This document shows positions 33,291-42,084 of a stretch of 64,000 nt of DNA, piece by piece. The stretch is taken from assembly GCA_031772625.1 (NCBI GenBank), contig CM062820.1:91290421-91354420 (forward strand). Direction: 5' to 3'. Both the position numbers and the translations under genes were made by a program. The stretch comes from Pinus tabuliformis (lineage: Eukaryota; Streptophyta; Pinopsida; Pinales; Pinaceae). Every line of letters begins with the position of its first letter. Positions within the stretch are counted from its first letter, which is position 1. The notes below the pieces were generated by a model. The model ran no database searches. It saw only the letters and a list, made by a program, of their open reading frames with translations, and had not been told where the DNA came from.

Positions 33291-33689
33291 TCGAATACAT
33301 AGTAGTTTCAACTTGTTGAACACAAGTACTGTGCATGAAGCAGACTCTACAAGACATGAAGGTAATATACAATGAACCTATTTCTATTAAGTGTGATAAT
33401 ACAAGTGCAATAAGCATCTCAAAGAATCCAGTGCTACATTCCAAGACTAAACATATCCATATAAAGTATCATTTCCTTAAAGATCAAGTGGCTAAGCAAA
33501 CAGTGAAATTGGAGTACATATCTACTAAAGAACATATAGCAGATATATTCACTAAGCCCTTGTCAAGAGAACCATTCGAATATCTAAGGATCAAAATAGG
33601 GATAGTCTCTGCTTCCTCTTCTCACTAGTTTGACTTCAAAGAGGAGCTTAAAAGAATTGTAAAGAATATGAAAAGGATGGACTATCTAA
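33291..33689 (+). pseudogene. older Copia RNase H end, interrupted by the CACTA
   Basis: Starts mid-domain right after the CACTA end: EYI-V-STC, then an in-frame stop, then MKQTLQDMKVIYNEPISIKC, DNTSAISISKNPVLHSKTKH, KYHFLKDQV and IADIFTKPLSREPFEYLR. It is the carboxy end of a copia pol and differs from the Copia-1/Copia-2 family. A purine tract AAGGGGGAG follows at about 33690, as expected just before a 3' LTR. The 5' part should lie left of the CACTA, outside this window. Confidence 0.88.
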
Positions 33690-33733
33690 GGGGGAGTCTC
33701 TATAGTCATAAGAGAAACAATGAAACAAAGAAT

Positions 33734-35010
33734 TGTTGAAGAATCTAGGGCAAATGTAGTTAATGTGATTCTTCTTAGCATGATAACTATTTGTGAGGTA
33801 TTTTAACTTTTTTCCTATTAGCACAACCTTATCTTGATATCACTAGTCTGTGTATTTCTTACTTCATCAAACAATTACCAAAATACAAGAGATAAGGACA
33901 CAATATGTTGGCTTTCTGCTACGGCCAAAACATCTACCTCTTGGAGAGGAAAACCCGCACAATAGAGATTCCAATTGATGAATACCAATACCTTGACACT
34001 TGACCTCCTAGGCCACTCCAAGACTAAGACATCAATCACTTTCTTACTGTAGATATCATCATCATCATTATTGTTGCTTCACTGAAATCATCATCATAGT
34101 ACCATAGAGATTCTTGCAATTGCACCATTTCTTGTACTTCCACTTAGATCATCATTTCATCACCATTTCAACGAGGTCTTTTATACTTTCATGTGAGTTG
34201 CACCGAGATAGTGATCATGACTAATGCCATCATTGCTACTTCACTGAAATCTTGACTGAGTCTAGAATGTTGGAATGTATTACTGAGATCACTGGTAATT
34301 ATGCCGAGACTATAATGACATCTAGAGAGTAGGCCGAGACAAAGAGTGTCACTTTAGGACCCTTCCATTCACAAGTATGTTGAGATTGTTATGCTGCTAT
34401 GGTGATGACTGTGAGACTGTAAGGAGGCCGAAAATATAGAGGGCTGACTTCTGAAATACATACTATAACATCCCTTCAAAACATCAAAGGTATCCGAGAT
34501 TCCTCACTGTAATCATCCCTGAGATTTCCGAGACATCCAAGATCTTGTACCTCCTGTACTTCCTGCACTTATCTGAAGTTCAGAGAGAATCTGAAATTCT
34601 GTGGTTCCTGTGGTGACTTTAGCCGCATATTTATAGTAGTTAGGCTCCCATATTTAGCCAACGTGTTAATGTGAACTGATGTGTCTCTTTTATTGAGCCG
34701 ACATGACATTTATATATGCTTTGAGGCCAACATGACTGTCTTCTTCATCGTTTAGCTTGCAGACTTCTTCTTGCGCTTGTCTTGGAGGATTGTGCTTGTC
34801 TTAGAGGGATTTTTAAACTAGTATGCATTTACACATAAGCTGAAGAAGAGCTTCTTATACATAACATTGACTCTTTGACTCTCCTAGACCTATGAGATGA
34901 GCAAGAAACTCATTCTTATAGTTTACAAAAATAATATTTCTTTTTATTGACAACTACAAAGATCAAAAGTACATTTGTAAATACCAAACCTAGTTACACT
35001 TTCTTCAATA
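33734..35010 (-). repeat. LARD 3' LTR
   Basis: Plus-strand sequence from TGTTGAAGAATCTAGGGC to ACACTTTCTTCAATA. The terminal CAATA is a mutated CAACA, which the other LTR keeps. About 1.28 kb. Confidence 0.9.
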
Positions 35011-35017
35011 CTCCCTC
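35011..35017 (-). promoter_or_regulatory. LARD polypurine tract
   Basis: Minus strand GAGGGAG abuts the 3' LTR. It sits in a larger CTCCCTCTTAACTAGGGAGG imperfect palindrome, relatives of which recur near 35447 and 35588. Confidence 0.75.
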
Positions 35018-38000
35018 TTAACTAGGGAGGTATTTATAATGGTACTTGGTAATTCTCAATCTGAATAATTTCTCATTTGAAGGATCAGATTGGTAACCCA
35101 TCTATATAGCATCATAGTAACCAACATTATTTCCACAGCAACTCCTTGATTGACAACTCTATCTCTCATTAGATCAGAGTACAATGTTGGCGAGGCCAAT
35201 GATTATAGACACCTTAATCATTGTCTCTCAAGGTACATACCCACCCGGGTCTTCACTGAGTGTGACCTTCTAGGAAAATTCTTATCTTGGTTTCCCATCC
35301 CTCAAAGAATATCAGTCCTCTTGCCTACTCTTGTCTTGGATGCCCTACACATCCTCAGAGAGCATCGGATTCCAGATGATTACCCAATCCTCCATTATTT
35401 CTTCCAAAGTGAAGACAAGAATGTTGTTTCTATCTCTCCCTCTCAACTAGGGAGGATATCATGCGTTTACATTTCTCTTCATGGCCTTCACCTAGACTTA
35501 CGATTGTTAATCCTGGTCTAGTGCATAACACATGAAATAGAAAAACACAATTGTCACTCCTTTTTAATCAGGGGTGATCTAATCCAAGATCCCTCTTAGC
35601 TAGGGACTCTTATATACATCAACACCTTCTTCTTCATGGGTCCTTCAGTTGCTTGATCAAATTCTCTCCTTGGTGTCATGAAATTTCGCTGAGCTTCTTC
35701 CTTGTAGGGAAACAACCATCAATCACTTTCCTCCTTAGTTCGTCAAGTCATTCCTTTCTTCATGGAAAGTAGCCTTCTTCATATCTAGAAACTCTATCAT
35801 ATGACTACTTCTTTCTCATCATGCTTCTTCCATTCATCACATGAATGCTATATATACTTGTAAGTAGCCCTGCATGAACTTATCCAGATATTATTAAAGA
35901 AATCTAAATATATTATCAAATAATACCTTACTAGGTGGCTCTTCATCATGACATCTTTTTGTAGGTATCATCATACTGCATACATGTTGACATATCTCCC
36001 AAAGATATCCATTGTCAAGGGTCTTCATCTTTTCCATCAGAGTCTTCATATCTTTCTGGGAGATTTTTTCTAGTCAAGTCTTCTTGATCTTTTAGATGTT
36101 GATTGCCTTCATTAGGGTTGCATGTCTCACGATCTCTTCCATCCTCGCACATTCCATTCCTAGTAGCTTTCAATCATAATTTCTTCATTGTAGTCAACCA
36201 CCTCATACTTCATATGAGGACATGTTATGTTGATTTCAGTTAGTGTGACTTATGCCTTCCTACATCCTTTCAAAGGAGGAGATCCTTTTTTCTCTTGATC
36301 ATGCTTCTTAAGATAGAAGAAATTATTCATGTTACCTACAACCATATGACATGACATTATAATATTAAACACAAGCATACATACCTTATTTTATCTTCAG
36401 GTCATCAAGGCTTCTTTCAGTAGCTTCCTCAATTGAAAATTTCTTCAATCCCTTGATCTACTTCATGTCATCACATCATCATCTCATGGATTTCATAAGT
36501 TGGAGTTCTTGTTAAAACACTTGCTTCCTCTCTAGATTATTGAACCCTACAATGAGTATTCCGTAAGAGAATTTTTAGGATTTTGTATATCCCCAACTCG
36601 CAGATGTTTCCTTTTTGTGTATGATGAGCCTTTTCCTAGACGACTTCTTCCTTTCCTTCAATGTCCACTGAGGTTCCTAAGAGCTATATCCTTCGTGTTT
36701 TGTCTATCATGGATTTTTTTCCTTCATGATTCCCATGGAGATGTCACGAGTTCTTGTTTCTAATGCTTCCATGATGCCACGATGCATCTTATCATCATTG
36801 TCATATCTTATAGCATAAGCTTATGATAGGACCCTTTTGTGAGGGATACCATCTTACTCATTGGAGATATTTGTTACTCCCTCTTCGATGGCCCTTTTTC
36901 TTCAGCTTCCTACATCTACCTGGTGATACAAGCTTCCATAATTTTAGCTATACCTATTTTGCCTTGTTTGAGGACCAAACTTCCCTTTCCTTTCTGCACA
37001 TGATTTAGTTCTTTACCTATTCAATACTTTTGTCATCAACTTGTCTTTCTCTATTTATCATAGAGACCATAAGTTGTCGAATGAGGTAACCTTCTTATCC
37101 CATGGATATTTGTTAGCTTTATTATCTGTTAGTTCATTATGTTTATATTCCTTTCTAGGTCTTGTAGATGGAAGATAGCCTACATTCTTTGATACCCATT
37201 ACTTTCATGTAGATTAGATTTCATTTTCAGAGAATGAGTTTATCATCTACATCACTTTGATGTCTCCAATTTTGCTATGTGAGGGGATCTTTCATAAATA
37301 TCCCTTTTTATAAATTCATAGGAGACCTTTTGATGACTTCAGCTACTTAGAGGACTATGTCTATCCTCCTTTTTCATGCAAGGAATCTTGATAACCCATC
37401 CAATTCATAGATTTCCTTGCAATCATGAAGTCATTTTAACCAAACTTGAATATAGAATGAAAAGATACTTACTTGTCATGTGAAGATGAAATCTTCACCT
37501 TGATGCTTTCTTGAATGATCTCCTTCAATGAGATTCTTGCTTGAGCTGCCTGGTACAATTGAGTTCCAAGACTTTTCTTGAGAATTCCTTTCCTTGTCCA
37601 GTACCAAGCACTACTGCTTTTATAAAATGTTGAGATTACTTGATTCCTTGTGAGGGTATGAAATCGAAATCAAGAATTTTAGAGTATTGTCATGATGCCC
37701 ATCCAAAATGTGCCATTGTGTTCTCCTGCTGAAGTGATATTGTTGTAATGTATGATGTGATTATATGTCCTTGTAACCTTGTTGTAGTGCTCCTTGTTGG
37801 AGTAGAACCTTGCTTGAGTTGACTAGCATGAGCAAAGATTTTTGAGGCCTTCGAGCATTGTTCAATACCAAGCATCAAAACTGCTTCAAACTTAAGTTAT
37901 TGATATCTCTGTGGTATGACATAGATTGTAATGACACCCAATTTGGGGCTAGCACTGAAACTGTGAGAGGTACTATGTTTTCCTTCTTTTGACTATGATC

Positions 38001-38186
38001 TGAATTCTGAGCACTGGTATTGGGACTTCACTTTATCTAAGATTACTTGATATTTAATTGTCTTGTTGTTGTATACTATCTGTTGAAGATTGATCTTTCA
38101 ATTCCTTCAACTTGTTTTGATGCCCTTCTTGAATCTGATCCTTAAGTGTCTCTTTTTGTTGCCCTTTCCTTGACTTTAGCACCTTA
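35018..38186 (-). other. LARD interior, non-coding
   Basis: 3.2 kb, pyrimidine-rich on plus (CTTCTT and CATCATTT words) and therefore GA-rich on the transcribed minus strand. The longest ORF (35150-35521, plus) has no domain. No capsid, protease, integrase or RT motif on either strand. Confidence 0.7.
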
Positions 38187-38198
38187 GCTCTGATACCA
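38187..38198 (-). promoter_or_regulatory. LARD primer binding site
   Basis: Minus strand TGGTATCAGAGC, directly adjacent to the 5' LTR beginning at 38199. Initiator-Met tRNA type. Confidence 0.92.
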
Positions 38199-38229
38199 TG
38201 TTGAAGAATCTAGGGCAAATGTAGTTAAT

Positions 38230-41175
38230 GTGGAGCTGGCGAATCTTTTCCCTGCTTCTCTCTGGTCCAGGATTGATGCCTGTTCGGCATTGAAGTCCAT
38301 GAGATTAGAAGAGTCCCTTAAGCTCAGACAGTCCGCGAAATATAATAAACTTTCGGGCTGTTCGATTCAGGAGTCAAGTCGATTCGATGATCAGGATTCT
38401 GTCAGTCGTGTTTCCTTCAACCAGGTCTCCTCCCTGAGGGCTTGGGTTTTAAGCGGCCTTCCTTCTGTGGGTCGTATGAGAGGACGCGGTGGTGTGAGTA
38501 GCGACAGCGTATCGGGCATTGAAGCTGCCTGCGGTACCCAAGGGCCAGCAAGTCTGATTGCCCAAGCAGTAAGTTCTAGTGTTCGGTCTCCAGTCCGTTC
38601 GCAGCAGGTTGAGGATGTTGCGGCTGACTCAATGAATGGAGAGCTGAACGTAGGTTCTGTTCCGGAGGGCTTTCCTATTAATAGGTCAGCGGTTTTGGAT
38701 CTGCGCGGGGGCTCTGATGAGCTGGTAGGAGCGGAAAGATCAGGCGGGTCTATTACTCGTTGCTTACAGAGCGATCCGGCCGGTTTTGAGCGGAAGTCGG
38801 TGTTTCCAGGTACGTGCGTTTCGGTTGATAATGGAACCGTGGGTAGCTCGTTTTGTAACGAAGACCCTAATTCGAGCCTGAATTTGAGTTTTAACGTTAA
38901 TTCGGATAGCGATTTGAATAAACATGATATTAATATAAACAATCGTGAAGATAGGAATATAGCTGTAATATTCAAAAGTAATAAGGATGATACGCCTAAT
39001 TGTGATTTTATTAATGTATTTAATAATAATAGGCATCATGGTAATAAAGATATGAATGTTAATGTTAATTCGAATAGCGAAATGAATAAGCATAATATTA
39101 TTATAAACAATAGTGAGGAGAGGAATAAAGCGGTATTATTTAAAAGTAATAAGGATGAAGTCGATTCGCCTAATTGTGATTTTATTAAAGTATATAATAA
39201 TAATAGGCATCATGGTAGTAAAGTATTGGATGGGATTGATAGCCTTTATTGTAAGGCTGATATTAAGGGTATGTCGGTGGGTAAGTCGAGGTCCCTGCCT
39301 ATGGACAATAAGGTGGTGAATCTGTCAAGTTTTTCATTTCCACCTGCGGTTTTTAATCTCTTAGGGAAAGGTCTTAATTTTGCCTTAGCTCCCAGAAAAA
39401 TCCCGATTGAGGACATCATTTGCGATGTGGAATATGGCATTAAGAACCTTCCTGATAAGATTAAAGACACGATTAGGCAAGATTGTGCCGTTACCCTGAG
39501 GAGGGCTAAGCCTCCCCGTAGCAATATCAGCAAGGCTGAATTTGAGGCTCTGAAGAGCTTGAACGAGAATCGTGAAGTCGTGGTCTTAAAAGCTGATAAA
39601 GGTGGGGCTGCCGTTATCATGGATAGAAAAGATTACAGAAATAAGATGCTTGACCATCTGTGTAACAGTGGTAGTTATAAGAAGCTTTCGAAGAATCCCC
39701 TCAAAAAGGTTTCCAGAGCGGTCGCTCTTGCGATCAAGTCGTGTAATTCCACGATTCCTCTAGCTCAGAAACTTATTGAGGGTAACCCCATCACTCCTAG
39801 GATTTATGGTCTTCCTAAAATCCATAAGGATGGGGTCCCCCTGAGACCAATTGTCAATACCATCGGTGGTCCGACTTACCTCCTGGCCAAGTTCCTCGCT
39901 GCAAAGTTGAGACCCTTGGTTGGGAAGACTGAGTCCTTTGTCAAAGACTCAGCTTCGTTTATTGAGGATCTTAAGAAAATTAATCTTGAGCCCGAGGACA
40001 TTTTGGTAAGTTTCGACGTGGTCTCTCTTTATACTTGCATTCCTATCAATGAGGCCATAAAGGTAATTAATAAGCTAACTGACCCTGATACGGCTAAGTT
40101 AGTTGAACTTTGCCTTACCTCTACCTTTTTCAGCTTCGAGGGAGAATTCTATGAGCAGACTTGCGGAGTTGCCATGGGCTCCCCTTTGTCCCCTGTCGTG
40201 GCTAATCTCTTCATGGAGGATTTTGAGTCTAAGGCTTTGGCCTCCTCTCGCCTCTTACCAAAGCTTTGGAAAAGATTCGTTGATGACACTGGTGTTGTCT
40301 GGTCTCATGGGCCTGAAGAGCTGGATCGTTTCTTCAGTCACCTCAATAGCCAATCCGCCGCCATTAAATTCACGATGGAAAAAGAAGATAATGGTTGTCT
40401 CCCGTTCTTGGATGTTCTCATCTCTAAGAAGGTGGATGGTTCCTTTTCTCATCAGGTGTATAGAAAGAAGACGCACACTGAGCAATACTTGCATGCTTCT
40501 TCGCATCATTTCCCCGCTCAGAAGTTAGGGGTTCTTAGCACGCTTGCCACCCGTGCTGTTAGAATTTCGGATGAGGAGAGCCTGGAGTCGGAGAAGGCTC
40601 ACCTCCTAGAAGTCTTTGAGAAGAATGGTTACAAGAGGCACCTCGGTCAAAAAGCCTTCCTCAGGGCCAAGAAGGAGCCTTCAATCCGAAGGGTTCCTAG
40701 TGATCATATCATGGGTGTGAATCTTCCTTACATCCAAGGAACCACGGACAGGATTGCGAGGATTCTGAAGAAGTATAATGTTCCCGCAACTTTCAGACCT
40801 CTCAATACTATCCGTGGCTCCCTCAGGTCTGTGAAAGACCCGATTGACCCTAAGGACATGAAGGGCGTCTATGTCATTCCATGTTCCTGTGGGACCCCTT
40901 ATATTGGTGAGACTGGTCGCTCTATCAATCAACGGATTAGCGAGCATTCGGCGGATTTAAGACATGGTAGGACCAAGTCCTCGGCCCTGGCTGAGCATGC
41001 TGGGAAGACTATGCATCATGTATGTATAGAGGAGGCTCAAGTCATTGCCAAAGTTGCGCAGTTTCACCATCGAAAATTTAGAGAGGCCCTGGAGATCGAG
41101 AAAAGGCCAAACAATCTTAATAGGGATGATGGCTGGAAGATTAGCAGTTGCTGGGTCCCAGCCTTATCTTCCTAG
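38230..41175 (+). CDS. Penelope-like RT + GIY-YIG endonuclease polyprotein
   Basis: 981 codons without a stop. The listed first codon is GTG at the insertion junction; the first ATG in frame is residue 24 (38299), and the true N-terminus is probably lost. Residues 1-220 are a Ser-rich region with no known domain; 223-336 hold two 56-57-residue Asn-rich repeats. RT spans about 440-830: LKADKGGAAVIMD near 452, GLPKIHKDGVPLRPIV, motif A SFDVVSLYT (Asp596), motif B GVAMGSPLSPVVANL (646), motif C RFVDDT (Asp685, Asp686), then CLPFLDVLI. The GIY-YIG nuclease has GVY at 879-881, YIG at 891-893, Arg897, a His near 905 and a Glu in the ALEIEKRPNNLN segment. RT copies the RNA and the nuclease is thought to nick the target. 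All visible catalytic residues are present and the frame is intact, so insertion is recent. Confidence 0.93.
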   Translation: MELANLFPASLWSRIDACSALKSMRLEESLKLRQSAKYNKLSGCSIQESSRFDDQDSVSRVSFNQVSSLRAWVLSGLPSVGRMRGRGGVSSDSVSGIEAACGTQGPASLIAQAVSSSVRSPVRSQQVEDVAADSMNGELNVGSVPEGFPINRSAVLDLRGGSDELVGAERSGGSITRCLQSDPAGFERKSVFPGTCVSVDNGTVGSSFCNEDPNSSLNLSFNVNSDSDLNKHDININNREDRNIAVIFKSNKDDTPNCDFINVFNNNRHHGNKDMNVNVNSNSEMNKHNIIINNSEERNKAVLFKSNKDEVDSPNCDFIKVYNNNRHHGSKVLDGIDSLYCKADIKGMSVGKSRSLPMDNKVVNLSSFSFPPAVFNLLGKGLNFALAPRKIPIEDIICDVEYGIKNLPDKIKDTIRQDCAVTLRRAKPPRSNISKAEFEALKSLNENREVVVLKADKGGAAVIMDRKDYRNKMLDHLCNSGSYKKLSKNPLKKVSRAVALAIKSCNSTIPLAQKLIEGNPITPRIYGLPKIHKDGVPLRPIVNTIGGPTYLLAKFLAAKLRPLVGKTESFVKDSASFIEDLKKINLEPEDILVSFDVVSLYTCIPINEAIKVINKLTDPDTAKLVELCLTSTFFSFEGEFYEQTCGVAMGSPLSPVVANLFMEDFESKALASSRLLPKLWKRFVDDTGVVWSHGPEELDRFFSHLNSQSAAIKFTMEKEDNGCLPFLDVLISKKVDGSFSHQVYRKKTHTEQYLHASSHHFPAQKLGVLSTLATRAVRISDEESLESEKAHLLEVFEKNGYKRHLGQKAFLRAKKEPSIRRVPSDHIMGVNLPYIQGTTDRIARILKKYNVPATFRPLNTIRGSLRSVKDPIDPKDMKGVYVIPCSCGTPYIGETGRSINQRISEHSADLRHGRTKSSALAEHAGKTMHHVCIEEAQVIAKVAQFHHRKFREALEIEKRPNNLNRDDGWKISSCWVPALSS
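38896..39237 (+). repeat. 168-bp in-frame tandem repeat inside the PLE ORF
   Basis: Two adjacent units (38896-39063 and 39064-39237, the second with a 6-bp insertion) encode NSDSDLNKHDININN- and NSNSEMNKHNIIINN-type peptides ending NNNRHHG. The tract is much more AT-rich than the rest of the ORF. The protein frame is kept through the diverged copies. Confidence 0.9.
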
Positions 41176-41439
41176 CCTCCTCATTCCCCTGTTTTTTGGT
41201 CTTAGGGTTTCTATCTTCCCCTTCCTTTTATTTTCTTTTAGCAGATTTGTCCGATTATTTTGGAGTGTTTGAGCCTTTAATAAGTTAGGAATCAGTCTCG
41301 GGCTTATTAGTGTATTATCCTTAACCTATTTATGATACTATTGGGCATTTATTATTATTTTTTCATAAATTTATTAATTATACCTTGATAATTATTTCTA
41401 TGATAAATTGAGTTTCCCTTTAACTAATAGTAATTGAAT

Positions 41440-41890
41440 AATATTAAATCATTTAATATATATTATATAATGACCATTATAGTTAAAATATTAATATTAT
41501 ACTATAGATTCTCTTAATAATTGAAATAATATTAATAATATATCTATTTATTTTTAAACTAACAAATGAATTCATTATTTAATGATATATCTATTTATTA
41601 TTAAATAAATATATTATTAATAATAATTATTTAATAATATAATTAAATAATAATAAATCATTTAAAATATATATTATATAATGACCATTATAATTAAAAT
41701 ATTAATATTATACTATAGATTCTCCTAATATTAGAAATAATATTAATAATATATCTATTTTTAAATTAATTTATTATTATTCAATTATTTAAATAATAAT
41801 TGAATAATATTAAATCATTGAATATATATTATATAATGGCCATTATAATTAAAATATTAATACTTAAATTAACAAATGAATTCCTTTATT
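41440..41890. repeat. AT-rich repeats in the PLE 3' region
   Basis: The block ATATATATTATATAATG-CCATTATA-TTAAAATATTAATA occurs three times (about 41457, 41668, 41823), with ATACTATAGATTCTC beside the first two. Spacing is about 210 and 155 bp. Very AT-rich. Confidence 0.75.
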
Positions 41891-42037
41891 TACCTATTTT
41901 AACTATTTCTAGAAATATTAATTAACTATTTTAGTAGTTTGACCAGGTTCATTAGGTCAAATTAGCCGTTAGCATTATAGTTGTTGGAGTCTTTGCACAC
42001 TCTATTTAATCTAGCTAAGCCGGATTGGTTCTTCAAC

Positions 42038-42084
42038 TTGTCCTGACGATGAACCACACTGGTTGGTTCGAAACGCGTCAACAA
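42038..42084 (+). ncRNA. candidate type I hammerhead ribozyme at the PLE 3' end
   Basis: Core strand CTGACGA (42043-42049) fits CUGANGA. Helix II is GAACCA (42051-42056) with TGGTTC (42064-42069), a perfect 6-bp stem with a 7-nt loop. GAAA follows at 42070-42073. A very short helix III (AC/GT) leads to the GTC cleavage triplet at 42077-42079. Helix I can form TTGT (42038-42041) with ACAA (42081-42084). Departures from canonical: one extra U between the core and helix II, and a C-A mismatch at the first helix I position. An extra residue at that core position has precedent in a viroid hammerhead. Penelope-like elements are known to carry minimal type I hammerheads, which supports the call. Confidence 0.6.

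Noticed and set aside
35150..35521. 123-codon ORF in the LARD interior as a gene
   Set aside because: On the opposite strand to the element, no family resemblance, and pyrimidine-rich sequence makes such frames common.
38391..40947. Long ORFs on the minus strand and in other plus frames across the Penelope gene
   Set aside because: Shadows of the real 981-codon frame; no domains of their own.
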